64,000 nt of DNA, taken from NCBI RefSeq assembly GCF_003946885.1, contig NZ_RWKQ01000012.1, forward strand, positions 1 through 64,000. Reading direction: 5' to 3'. How positions within the stretch are numbered: position 1 is the stretch's first letter; each line of letters begins with the position of its first letter. Of the stretch, positions 27,745 to 36,376 are shown piece by piece. The notes below the pieces were generated by a model. That model searched no databases and was not told where the DNA came from. It saw only the letters and a program-made list of their open reading frames with translations. The stretch comes from Specibacter cremeus (GTDB taxonomy: Bacteria; Actinomycetota; Actinomycetes; Actinomycetales; Micrococcaceae). Both the position numbers and the translations under genes were made by a program.

Positions 27745-28654
27745 GCTCCTCGATTCCCCCGCCAGGCCGCGCCCGGCGGGTGGCGCCACGCCGCGCAAGG
27801 CCAAGGCGCCCAGATCCGTCCGCACACCCCGCGAACGTCTCCGGCTGGTGGTCGCGCACGTGTTCATCTACCTGGCGGCCGCGATCTTCATGGCACCGCT
27901 GGTCTATGCGTTCTTCTCCGCGCTCAAGCCCAATTCGGAGATGTTCTCGATGCCGCCCCGGCTCATCGGCTCCGAAATCCGGTGGAGCAACTTCGCCGAC
28001 GTCTTCGCCTACGGGCCGTTCCTGCGTTACATCCTGAACTCGTTCTTCGTCGCCATCGCCGGGACCCTGGTGGTGCTGGTCGTCTCGACCACGGCCGGCT
28101 ATGCGTTCGGCCGGCTGCGCTGGAAGGGTCGTGACGCCGTGTTCGTGCTGTTCCTGGCAACACTGATGGTGCCGCAGGAGGTCACCGTCATCCCGATGTT
28201 CATCGTCATGCAGTGGCTTGGCTGGGTGGACACCTACCAGGCGCTGATCCTGCCGTTCGCGTTCACCGCATTCGGCACGTTCCTGATGCGCCAGTTCTTC
28301 CGCGGCATCCCGTTCGAGCTGGAGGAGGCCGCCCGCGTCGACGGGGCCGGGCCGCTGCGCTCCTTCTTGCAGATCATCCTGCCGCTGGCGAAGCCGGCCG
28401 TCGCCGTGCTCGCCGTGTTCACGTTCATGTCGTTCTGGAACAGCTACCTGTGGCCGTTGATCGTGACGGTCGACTACGACAAGCTGGGCACGCTGCCCGT
28501 GGGCCTGGCGACCTTCTCGGGCCTGACCGGGACCCGGTGGGACCTGCAGATGGCGGCGGCCATCATCTCGATGATTCCCACCACCGTGCTGGTCATCGCG
28601 CTGCAAAAACATCTGGTCAAGGGCATTTCGATGGCCGGTCTGGGCGGTCGCTAG
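27734..28654 (+). CDS. ABC sugar permease (MalG type)
   Basis: 306 residues, six helices after a polar basic N-terminus. EAA loop EEAARVDGAGPLRSFLQIIL; ending KHLVKGISMAGLGGR is the usual MalG-type C-terminus. Partner of the preceding permease in one sugar importer. Its ATG lies inside the upstream gene, so translation is coupled; the ROK kinase starts 1 base after its stop. Confidence 0.93.
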   Translation: MSTELLDSPARPRPAGGATPRKAKAPRSVRTPRERLRLVVAHVFIYLAAAIFMAPLVYAFFSALKPNSEMFSMPPRLIGSEIRWSNFADVFAYGPFLRYILNSFFVAIAGTLVVLVVSTTAGYAFGRLRWKGRDAVFVLFLATLMVPQEVTVIPMFIVMQWLGWVDTYQALILPFAFTAFGTFLMRQFFRGIPFELEEAARVDGAGPLRSFLQIILPLAKPAVAVLAVFTFMSFWNSYLWPLIVTVDYDKLGTLPVGLATFSGLTGTRWDLQMAAAIISMIPTTVLVIALQKHLVKGISMAGLGGR

Positions 28655-28655
28655 C

Positions 28656-29630
28656 GTGTCATCGAATCCCACCCCACCCCCCATTGCGGCCGGCATCGAC
28701 ATCGGCGGCACCAAGACCTCGGCGATCCTGTCCACCCGCGGCGGGTCCATCCTGGCCCACGCGGCGGTGCCAACCCCGGCCGGTGAGGGCGGCCCCGCCA
28801 TGAGCGCGGCCGCGGCCGGCCTGATCCGGCGCCTCGAGGAGACCAGCGGGTTCCGGGCCGTGGCCGCCGGGGTCGGCGCTGCCGGCGTCATCGACCAGCT
28901 GGCCGGCGTCGTCACCGCAGCCTCGGCCTCGTTCGCCGGCTGGGCGGGCTTTCCGCTGGCGGCCGATCTCGGCGAGCGCACCGGCCTGCCCGTCGTCATC
29001 GACAACGACGTGAACGCGTTCCTGCGCGGCGAAATGTCCTATGGGTCGCTGCAGGGCGTCACCGACGCCCTGGGCATCATGCTCGGCACCGGCGTTGGCG
29101 GGGCCATCGCCTGGGACGGCATGGTCTTTTCCGGACCGCGCGGCGCGGCCGGGGAGATCGGCCACACGCCCGGCTACGGGGACATCAGGTGCACGTGCGG
29201 GCAGTACGGGCACCTGGAGACCCTGGCCTCGGGCCGGTCCATCAGCGAACGCTTCGCCGAGGCCGTCGGCAGTGCCGAGCGTCTGGGCGCCGCCCACATC
29301 GCCGGGCTGGCCCGCGAGGGGGATCGCCGTGCCGTGGCCACCTTTGACGCCGCCGGCCGGGCCCTGGCGCTGGCCATGTCCACCGCCGCGAACCTGCTCG
29401 ATGTGCGGGACGTGGTGGTCGGTGGTGGTGTGCGCGGCGCCTGGGACCTGCTGGAGCCGGCCCTGCACGCCACGCTGGCGGACAACATGCCCGTTTCCGG
29501 CTATCCGCTGCTGGTGCACGCCGGCGTCCTGGGCAGCCACTCCGCCGCGCTCGGCGCCGCCGCCGCCGCCTGGCAGCTGATTGATACGGCCACACTCGAG
29601 AACAACAAGAAAGCAGGTGTCACGTCGTGA
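28656..29630 (+). CDS. ROK-family sugar kinase
   Basis: 324 residues without a DNA-binding domain, so an enzyme rather than a repressor. The phosphate loop AAGIDIGGTKTSAIL, the catalytic Asp in VVIDNDVNAFLRGE, GIMLGTGVGGAI, and the zinc motif GHTPGYGDIRCTCGQYGHLE are those of ATP-dependent glucokinase/N-acetylhexosamine kinases. It would phosphorylate the sugar brought in by the transporter. GTG start; its stop overlaps the start of the M81 gene. Confidence 0.9.
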   Translation: MSSNPTPPPIAAGIDIGGTKTSAILSTRGGSILAHAAVPTPAGEGGPAMSAAAAGLIRRLEETSGFRAVAAGVGAAGVIDQLAGVVTAASASFAGWAGFPLAADLGERTGLPVVIDNDVNAFLRGEMSYGSLQGVTDALGIMLGTGVGGAIAWDGMVFSGPRGAAGEIGHTPGYGDIRCTCGQYGHLETLASGRSISERFAEAVGSAERLGAAHIAGLAREGDRRAVATFDAAGRALALAMSTAANLLDVRDVVVGGGVRGAWDLLEPALHATLADNMPVSGYPLLVHAGVLGSHSAALGAAAAAWQLIDTATLENNKKAGVTS

Positions 29631-31222
29631 ACCACCCCGAACCGGTTGACGCGTCAAACGTTTGGTCGGGTCCGCTTCCGCCGGTGGCCGACGGCGGGCT
29701 CGCCAGCCCGCGCATCGGCGTCGGCGGCATATCCATCGAATCCAGCACGTTCAGTCCGCACATCAGCGGCGACGACGCCTTCACCGAACGCCGCGGCGAG
29801 GACCTGCTGGGCTACTACGGCTTCCTGGACACCGGCGCCGAACTCCGCGAAGCGGCTGACTGGGTTCCCCTGGTCCAGGCCCGCTCGCTGCCCGGCGGAG
29901 CCGTCGCCGCGGCCACCTATGAACGCCTCAAGACGGAGATTCTCGACGGCATCCGTGCCCAGGGCCCGTTCGACGGTTTCTACTTCGACATCCACGGCGC
30001 CATGAGTGTTGTCGGGATGGTCGACGCCGAGGGAGACCTGGCGGGTGCCGTGCGCGACGCCCTGGGCCCGGACACGCTGGTGTCCACCTCGATGGACCTG
30101 CACGGGAACGTCTCCCGGAACCTGCTGGACGCCACGGACCTGATCACGTGCTACCGGATGGCCCCGCACGAGGACGCCTGGAACACGAAGGAACGCGCCG
30201 TGCACAACCTGTTGCGGCGGTTGCGTGCGGCCACCGGGGCCGACGTCGACGCCCGGCGCCCCCACAAGGCGTGGCTGCAGGTGCCGGTGTTGTTGCCGGG
30301 GGAGAAGACGAGCACGCGGATTGAACCGGCGCGCAGCCTCTACGCCGAGGTCCCCGCGGTCGCGGCGGAAGCCGGCGTCCTCGACGCGGCAATCTGGGTG
30401 GGATACGCGTGGGCCGACGAACCGCGCTGCCAGGCCGCCGTCGTCGTCACCGGCGACGACGCGCGGGCGGTGCGCGCCGGCGCGGAACGGCTGGGCCGCG
30501 CCTACTGGGCGGCCCGCCGCGATTTCGAGTTCGTCGCCGACGCCCTGCCGCTGGACCAGAGCCTCGATGCCGCCCTGGCCGCCGGGGCGCCGCGTCCGTA
30601 CGTCGTCTCCGACTCGGGCGACAACCCGACCGCCGGTGGTGCCGGGGACGTGTCCTGGACGCTGGGACGGCTGCTGGCCCGGGAAGAGTTCGCCGACGGT
30701 TCCACCACCGTGGTGCACGCGTCCATCTTCGACGCCGAGGCCGTTGCCGCCTGCGTGCGGGCCGGGGTGGGCGCGCGGGTCGACCTGCGCGTCGGCGCCA
30801 TCGTGGACGCGGGCCCGAGCGGACCCGTCGCGCTGTCCGGCACCGTGTACTCGATCACCGACGGCGACAAGGATGCGGGCACCCAGGTCGTGGTGCGCAG
30901 CGGCGGCGTGCACGCCATCGTCACCGAACGGCGCAAGCCGTTCCACCACCTGGCCGACTTCACCATGCTGGGCATCGACCCGCACGCCATGGACGTGGTG
31001 GTCGTGAAGATCGGCTACTTGGAGCCGGAGTTGTACGAGCTGGCGGCCGGCTGGAAACTGGGCCTGACCCCGGGCGGCGTCGACCAGGACCTGCTGCGCC
31101 TGGGCCACCACCGGCTGGCGCCGGGGGTGTTCCCGTTCGAGGACACCAGCCTCGAGCCGGACCTGGCCGCCGTCGTCACGAGAGTCCAGGGTGGAACCGT
31201 TGTGGAGGAACCCGCATGCTGA
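29627..31222 (+). CDS. M81 family (MlrC-like) protein
   Basis: 531 residues. RIGVGGISIESSTFSPHISG, FDGFYFDIHGAMSV, VSTSMDLHGNVSRNL and the later YVVSDSGDNPTAGGAGD are hallmarks of the MlrC/M81 family, with conserved His/Asp for zinc. MlrC cleaves linear microcystin fragments, but most members sit in other settings with unknown substrates. Here it lies between a sugar kinase and a fucosidase, with overlaps on both sides (4 and 7 bases), so a role in breaking down a sugar-amide or glycopeptide compound is inferred. Confidence 0.85.
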   Translation: MNHPEPVDASNVWSGPLPPVADGGLASPRIGVGGISIESSTFSPHISGDDAFTERRGEDLLGYYGFLDTGAELREAADWVPLVQARSLPGGAVAAATYERLKTEILDGIRAQGPFDGFYFDIHGAMSVVGMVDAEGDLAGAVRDALGPDTLVSTSMDLHGNVSRNLLDATDLITCYRMAPHEDAWNTKERAVHNLLRRLRAATGADVDARRPHKAWLQVPVLLPGEKTSTRIEPARSLYAEVPAVAAEAGVLDAAIWVGYAWADEPRCQAAVVVTGDDARAVRAGAERLGRAYWAARRDFEFVADALPLDQSLDAALAAGAPRPYVVSDSGDNPTAGGAGDVSWTLGRLLAREEFADGSTTVVHASIFDAEAVAACVRAGVGARVDLRVGAIVDAGPSGPVALSGTVYSITDGDKDAGTQVVVRSGGVHAIVTERRKPFHHLADFTMLGIDPHAMDVVVVKIGYLEPELYELAAGWKLGLTPGGVDQDLLRLGHHRLAPGVFPFEDTSLEPDLAAVVTRVQGGTVVEEPAC

Positions 31223-32574
31223 ACTTCGAGACCCGCGTCGGCCCCGACCTCGGCGCCGACGCCCCCACCTACCCGGCCCGGGACGTACCCCAGTGGTACC
31301 GGGACGCGAAACTCGGCTTCTTCATCCACTGGGGCCTGTACTCGGTGCCGGCCTGGGCCACGGCGCACGGGGCGGGCGGCGTCCCGGCCGAGGACGCCTA
31401 CGCCCACCACCAGTACGCCGAGTGGTACGGCAACACGGTGCGCATCCCCGGCAGCCCGACGTGGCGGCGCCACCAGGACCTATACGGCACGGGGACCGGT
31501 TACGAGGACCTGGCCGACCTGTGGGACGCGGATGCCTTCAATGCGTCGGCGTTCGTCGGCAAGCTTGTCGGCGCCGGCGCGCGCTACATCATCCCGACCA
31601 CCAAGCACCATGAGGGCTTCTGCCTGTGGGACACGGACACCACGGCCTTCAACGCCGCCCGCCGCGGCCCCCGGCGCGACCTGATCGGCGAGATCGGTGC
31701 GGCGACCCGGGAGCACGGGGCCCGCTTTGGCGTGTACTTCTCCGGCGCCCTGGACTGGCACGTGAGCGATTTCCCGCCCATCGAATCCGACACCGACCTG
31801 TTCCGCTTCCGCCGCAACGATGAACGGTTCGCCCGCTACAGCGCCGCACAGCTGGAAGAACTCGTCCACCGGTTTGCCCCGGACATCCTGTGGAATGACA
31901 TCGACTGGCCGGACGGTGGCAAGGGCCGCGACGACTTCGCCGTGGCCGCCCTGCTGCGCCGCTACTTCGAGGCCGTGCCCGACGGCGTGGTCAACGACCG
32001 CTGGGGCGTGCCGTACCACGGCTTCCTCACCCGCGAGTACCGGCACGTCGAAGACATCGTCGACCAACCGTGGGAGTCCACCCGGGGCCTGGGCTATTCG
32101 TTCGGCTACAACCAGGCCGAGGGGCCGGAACATTCCCTCTCCGGGGAGGCCCTCATCCGGCTCCTTGTGGACGTGGTGTCCAAGAACGGCAACCTGCTGA
32201 TCAACGTGGGCCCGCGGGCCGACGGCAGCATCCCGGACCTGCAGGAGGCGGCCATGGCCGCCATGGGGGTCTGGCTGGGCGCCCACGGCGAGGCGATCTA
32301 CGGCACCCGGCCGTGGCGGCGTGCCACGGACCGCAACGGCGGCTCCCCGGTGGCTTACACGCGCAAGGGCGGCTCCGTGTTCGTCCACGCCCTGGATCCG
32401 GCCGCGGGCCGGTTTGTGCTGCCGCCGGAGTTGGCGTCGGCGCCGGCCGTGCACTGGCTGGCGGACGACGGCGGTGCGCCGGGTGCCGCCGTCGGCCGCG
32501 GTGGCGAGGTGGTCATCCCGGCCGCGCTGCGCGCCGACGCCGTGGCCGTGGCGCGCGTGCAGGCGGGGGAGTAA
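31216..32574 (+). CDS. GH29 alpha-L-fucosidase
   Basis: 452 residues without a signal peptide, so probably cytoplasmic. WYRDAKLGFFIHWGLYSVPA at the start, YIIPTTKHHEGFCLWDTDTT (substrate His pair) and DILWNDIDWP, which holds the nucleophile Asp, identify family 29. SKNGNLLINVGPRADGSIP ends the catalytic barrel and a short beta domain follows. It would remove alpha-L-fucose from imported oligosaccharides. GGAGG precedes the ATG, which overlaps the M81 stop. cutC follows after 3 bases. Confidence 0.92.
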   Translation: MLNFETRVGPDLGADAPTYPARDVPQWYRDAKLGFFIHWGLYSVPAWATAHGAGGVPAEDAYAHHQYAEWYGNTVRIPGSPTWRRHQDLYGTGTGYEDLADLWDADAFNASAFVGKLVGAGARYIIPTTKHHEGFCLWDTDTTAFNAARRGPRRDLIGEIGAATREHGARFGVYFSGALDWHVSDFPPIESDTDLFRFRRNDERFARYSAAQLEELVHRFAPDILWNDIDWPDGGKGRDDFAVAALLRRYFEAVPDGVVNDRWGVPYHGFLTREYRHVEDIVDQPWESTRGLGYSFGYNQAEGPEHSLSGEALIRLLVDVVSKNGNLLINVGPRADGSIPDLQEAAMAAMGVWLGAHGEAIYGTRPWRRATDRNGGSPVAYTRKGGSVFVHALDPAAGRFVLPPELASAPAVHWLADDGGAPGAAVGRGGEVVIPAALRADAVAVARVQAGE

Positions 32575-32577
32575 CCG

Positions 32578-33504
32578 ATGGTGGCGCTCGCACCGTCCCG
32601 GTGGCGCACCCTGGAGATCGCCGTCCAGGACCCGGCAGGGGCGCACCTCGCCCTGGCCGCGGGGGCGGACCGCGTCGAGCTGTGCTGTGCGTTGTCCGTC
32701 GGCGGGTTGAGCCCGTCGATCGGGCTCGTGGCGGCGGTCGTGGACGCCGTCGACGCGGCGCCCGGGTTCGTGCACGTGCTGGTGCGGCCACGCCAGGGTG
32801 GGTTCGTCTATGACGCCGGCGAGGTCGAGACCACCGTGCGGGACATTGCGGCCCTGCGTGGTACGGGGGTGGGCGGGGTGGTGGTCGGAGCGCTGACCCC
32901 GGCCGGCGCCGTCGACCGGGGCGCCATGGAACGCTTTGTGGAGGCCGCCGGCGGCCTGGAGGTGACATTCCACCGGGCCATCGACGTGTGCCCGGACCCG
33001 GTGGCGGCCGTTGGCGTGCTGGCGGAGATGGGCGCCACACGCGTGCTGACCTCCGGCGGCGCCCTGCGGAGCATCGACGGGGTGGACACCATCGCGGCGC
33101 TGGCGGTGCGCGCCGCCGGCCGGCTGCAGGTCATGGCCGGTGGTGGTGTGGGCGTCGCGGACATCGGCCGGTTGCTGGCCGCCGGCGCCGACTCCGTGCA
33201 CCTGTCCGCCCGCATGGCGGCACCGTTCGCCGGACCGTGCGGTCCCGGCGGCGGGGACGACGGGCACGATGCGACGGACGCGGCCGTGGTGGCCCGGGCC
33301 GTCGCCGCGATTCGACGGTTCACGGCAGAAAATCCGGCACACGGCGATTCCGCCGATGGCCCCCTTCCTTGTGAGATGCTTCACAACCGGACCGCGATGG
33401 GCGTAATATCCGGCCCACGCGGCGGGATCGGCGCGCCGGGACGATATTCTGGGCAGGACCGGGCGCAGCGCGCCGGTCACGCATCCACCGCCGGTCCAAA
33501 GTAA
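32578..33504 (+). CDS. cutC: CutC-family TIM-barrel protein with extended C-terminus
   Basis: 308 residues. LEIAVQDPAGAHLALAAGAD, RVELCCALSVGGLSPSIGL, VHVLVRPRQGGFVYDAGEVE, VTFHRAIDVCPDP and RVLTSGGA are CutC landmarks. The family was linked to copper tolerance but its enzyme activity is unproven. Family members end near residue 248 (AVAAIRRF); the last ~60 residues show no similarity I recognise and run over the serA promoter, so the original stop may be lost. Three bases follow the fucosidase, so it is part of the sugar unit. Confidence 0.85.
   Translation: MVALAPSRWRTLEIAVQDPAGAHLALAAGADRVELCCALSVGGLSPSIGLVAAVVDAVDAAPGFVHVLVRPRQGGFVYDAGEVETTVRDIAALRGTGVGGVVVGALTPAGAVDRGAMERFVEAAGGLEVTFHRAIDVCPDPVAAVGVLAEMGATRVLTSGGALRSIDGVDTIAALAVRAAGRLQVMAGGGVGVADIGRLLAAGADSVHLSARMAAPFAGPCGPGGGDDGHDATDAAVVARAVAAIRRFTAENPAHGDSADGPLPCEMLHNRTAMGVISGPRGGIGAPGRYSGQDRAQRAGHASTAGPK
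33370..33409 (+). promoter_or_regulatory. serA promoter with CRP/GlxR-like box
   Basis: TTCACA (33380-33385), an 18-base spacer and TAATAT (33404-33409) form a good promoter about 100 bases before serA. TGTGA-N6-TCACA (33370-33385), a perfect match to the CRP/GlxR consensus, overlaps the -35 box, a position that usually gives repression by the cAMP-bound regulator. Both lie inside the 3' tail of cutC. Confidence 0.65.
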
Positions 33505-33515
33505 GGTGCCAATCC

Positions 33516-35111
33516 GTGTCAGCCACGAAGCCCGTCGTTCTCCTCGCCGAGGAACTTTCGCCCGCCACGATCGAGGCGCTGGGCCCCGATTTCGAAATCC
33601 GCCAGATCGACGGGTCCGACAGGTCAGCACTGCTCCCGGCCATCGCCGACGTCGACGCCATCCTGATCCGCTCCGCCACCCAGGTCGACGCCGAGGCCAT
33701 CGCCGCCGCGAAGAACTTGAAGGTCATCGCCCGTGCCGGCGTCGGGCTGGACAACGTGGATATCAAGGCCGCCACCCGGGCCGGCGTCATGGTCGTGAAC
33801 GCGCCGACGTCGAACATCGTCTCCGCCGCGGAGCTGACCATCGGGCACATCCTGTCCCTGGCGCGGCACATCCCGGCCGCCAGTACGGCGCTCAAGGGCG
33901 GGGAATGGAAGCGCTCGAAGTACTCGGGCACCGAGTTGCTCGAGAAGAAGCTGGGCATCATAGGCCTGGGCCGCATCGGCGCACTCATCACCGAGCGTGC
34001 CAAGGCGTTCGGCATGGAGGTCCTCGCGTACGACCCGTATGTCACCTCGGCCCGCGCCGCCCAGCTCGGCGTCCAGCTGCTGAGCCTGGACGAGCTGCTG
34101 GCGCAGAGCGACTTCATCACCATCCACATGCCCAAGACGCCGGAAACCGTCGGCATGATCGGCGCCGACGCGTTCGCCAAGATGAAGGAAACGGCCTACA
34201 TCATCAACGTGGCTCGTGGCGGCCTGATCGACGAGGATGCGCTCCACACCGCGCTCGTCGAGGGACAGATCGCCGGCGCCGGCATCGACGTGTACGTCAA
34301 GGAACCGGCCACCGACGTCGACTTCCTCAAGCTCGACAACGTGATCGGCACCCCGCACCTGGGCGCCTCCACGGCCGAGGCGCAGGAGAAGGCCGGCGTG
34401 TCCGTGGCCAAGTCCGTGCGCCTGGCGCTGGCCGGAGAGCTGGTCCCGGACGCCGTCAACGTCGCCGGCGGCATCATCGCCCCGGACGTGCGTCCCGGCA
34501 TCCCGCTGATCGAGAAGCTCGGCCGCATCTTCACCGCCCTCACGCACGACTCGGTCACCCAGATCGACGTCGAGGTGGCCGGCGAGATCGCGTCGCTGGA
34601 TGTCAAGGCGCTGGAACTGGCCGCGCTCAAGGGCGTGTTCAAGGACGTCGTCTCCGAGCAGGTCTCCTACGTCAACGCCCCGGTCCTGGCCGAACAGCGC
34701 GGCATCAACACCCGCCTGATCACCACCTCCGAGTCCGCCGACTACCGCAACGTGCTGACCATCCGCGGCGCCCTCTCCGACGGCGCGCAGATCTCCGTCG
34801 CCGGCACGCTGACGGGGCCGAAGCAGATCCAGAAGATCGTCGCCGTCAACGGCTACGACCTGGAGATCCCGATGAGCGACCACCTGCTGGTCATCACGTA
34901 TGCCGATCGCCCGGGCGTCATCGGCACGCTGGGCCGCCTGCTTGGCGAGAACGGCGTTAATATCGCCGGCATGCAGGTCGCCCGCCACAGCGAGGGCGGC
35001 CAGGCGCTGGCGCTGCTCACCGTCGACAGCTCCGTCCCGCAGTCGGTGCTCGATGCGATCCGCACCGAGATCGGCGCCGCCATGACCCGCGAGGTCGACC
35101 TGGAGGACTGA
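33516..35111 (+). CDS. serA: D-3-phosphoglycerate dehydrogenase
   Basis: 531 residues, the long actinobacterial form. NAD motif LGIIGLGRIGALITERAK, catalytic residues in INVARGGLIDEDAL and TPHLGASTAEAQ, then an intervening domain and a C-terminal ACT domain (HLLVITYADRPGVIGTLGRL) for serine feedback. First step of serine synthesis. GTG start with AAGG upstream. It has its own promoter and is followed by GGTGGTCGAGC repeats. Confidence 0.96.
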   Translation: MSATKPVVLLAEELSPATIEALGPDFEIRQIDGSDRSALLPAIADVDAILIRSATQVDAEAIAAAKNLKVIARAGVGLDNVDIKAATRAGVMVVNAPTSNIVSAAELTIGHILSLARHIPAASTALKGGEWKRSKYSGTELLEKKLGIIGLGRIGALITERAKAFGMEVLAYDPYVTSARAAQLGVQLLSLDELLAQSDFITIHMPKTPETVGMIGADAFAKMKETAYIINVARGGLIDEDALHTALVEGQIAGAGIDVYVKEPATDVDFLKLDNVIGTPHLGASTAEAQEKAGVSVAKSVRLALAGELVPDAVNVAGGIIAPDVRPGIPLIEKLGRIFTALTHDSVTQIDVEVAGEIASLDVKALELAALKGVFKDVVSEQVSYVNAPVLAEQRGINTRLITTSESADYRNVLTIRGALSDGAQISVAGTLTGPKQIQKIVAVNGYDLEIPMSDHLLVITYADRPGVIGTLGRLLGENGVNIAGMQVARHSEGGQALALLTVDSSVPQSVLDAIRTEIGAAMTREVDLED

Positions 35112-35120
35112 CCTTGCCGC

Positions 35121-35201
35121 GGTGGTCGGGCCTGTCGGTGGTCGAGCTTGTCGGTGGTCGAGCCTGTCGAGACCCGGTGATTTCGGCAGGCTCGATCACC
35201 G
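35121..35201. repeat. GGTGGTCGAGC palindromic repeat cluster
   Basis: Degenerate direct copies from 35121, 35138 and 35153 and an inverted unit ending GGCTCGATCACCGC. The inverted unit contains the TGA stop (35196-35198) of the convergent sugar-dehydrogenase gene, so the repeat forms that gene's 3' end. Confidence 0.75.
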
Positions 35202-36296
35202 CAATCCGGCGACGACGATCTCGTCATCGCCGCCGTGGTTCGTCAGTATCCACAGGTCCCGGCCGTGACCGGTTGCCTGCGGCGCGGCGACCACGTCCCG
35301 CAGCCTGCCGAACTGGCCGCGGAAGAACTCCCGGGGCTGCGCCGGTTTGGTCCCGTCCAGCGCCACCGCCCACAGCCGCTCGCCGCGCAGCGCGGCCAGG
35401 TACGCCACGCCGTCGACGATGACCAGCCCGCTCGGTGAGGCATCGGCCGTCGACGGCCAGACCACCAACGCGTCGATCAAGCCCGGGCGCCCCGGTGCTC
35501 CCGTGACGATCGGCCAGCCGTAGTTGCCGCCGGGTTGGATCAGGTTCAGTTCGTCATTGACGTCCGGACCGAACTCACTGGCCCAGAGCCGGCCGGCCGC
35601 ATCCCAGGCCAGACCCTGGACGTTGCGGTGGCCGTAGCTGTAGACGGCGGTGCCGAACGGGTTGCCCGGCGCCGGTTTTCCCTCGGCGGTGATGCGCAGG
35701 ATCTTGCCGTTGAGGGACCGCCGGTCCTGGGCGCTTTCCGGGTGCAGGGCATCGCCGGTGCCCACGTACAGGTACCCGTCCGGACCGAACTTGATCCGGC
35801 CGCCGTCGTGGTTGCCGGCCTTTGCAATGCCTGTCAGCAGGACCTGTTGCGGACCCAGGCGGCCGTCCCGGTAGGTCATCCGGACCACCCGGTTGTCGTT
35901 GGCGCCGGTGTAATACGCGTACAGGTAGTGGTCCCTGGCGAAGGTGGGCGCCACGGCCAGGCCGAGCAGTCCGCCCTCGCCGCCGGGCACGACGCCGGAC
36001 ACCTTGCCCACGGCGGTCGCCTGCCCGTCCCGGATCAGCTGCACCGTGGCCGTTGCCCGTTCGGAGACCAGGGCCGTACCGTCCGGCAGCGTTGCGATGG
36101 ACCAGGGCTGTTGCAGGCCGGGGGCGAGTGTGGCCGTCACCGTCAACCGGACCGCCGTCGTCGGGGCCGGCGGGGCCGGCGCCGGCTCCGAGGGCGTGCA
36201 CCCGCCGGCCAGCACGCCGCCGGCCAGGACCGCGGCCAGCACGCCGCCGGCTACCCGGGTCGTCAGGATTCCGTGGCCCCAGCGTTTGGTTCCCAT
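35196..36296 (-). CDS. PQQ-type sugar dehydrogenase lipoprotein
   Basis: 366 residues. Signal peptide with lipobox VLAGGCTPS, so likely anchored outside the membrane. The beta-propeller has the soluble glucose/sorbosone dehydrogenase signatures: LQQPWSIATLPDGTALVSER, GEGGLLGLAVAP, NHDGGRIKFGPDGYLYVGTG and YGHRNVQGLAWD. Such proteins oxidise aldoses with PQQ, or lack activity and bind sugars. I chose the ATG at 36296 with AGGTGG upstream over a GTG 9 bases earlier. It is divergent from metG; its stop lies in a repeat. Confidence 0.85.
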   Translation of the reverse strand: MGTKRWGHGILTTRVAGGVLAAVLAGGVLAGGCTPSEPAPAPPAPTTAVRLTVTATLAPGLQQPWSIATLPDGTALVSERATATVQLIRDGQATAVGKVSGVVPGGEGGLLGLAVAPTFARDHYLYAYYTGANDNRVVRMTYRDGRLGPQQVLLTGIAKAGNHDGGRIKFGPDGYLYVGTGDALHPESAQDRRSLNGKILRITAEGKPAPGNPFGTAVYSYGHRNVQGLAWDAAGRLWASEFGPDVNDELNLIQPGGNYGWPIVTGAPGRPGLIDALVVWPSTADASPSGLVIVDGVAYLAALRGERLWAVALDGTKPAQPREFFRGQFGRLRDVVAAPQATGHGRDLWILTNHGGDDEIVVAGLR

Positions 36297-36364
36297 CGCG
36301 CCCACCTAGGTTTCGCCGTCGTCCGCCATTCGTTCACGGTGCGGCGTTTTGACGTGGTTCAGGG

Positions 36365-36376
36365 TAATTTCTTAGT
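36365..36376 (+). promoter_or_regulatory. -10 box for leaderless metG
   Basis: TAATTT (36365-36370) lies 6 bases before the metG GTG; no ribosome site is present, so the transcript probably starts at the start codon. No -35 at proper spacing. Confidence 0.5.

Noticed and set aside
36320-36376. riboswitch before metG
   Set aside because: The promoter -10 is 6 bases from the start codon, leaving no room for a leader RNA.
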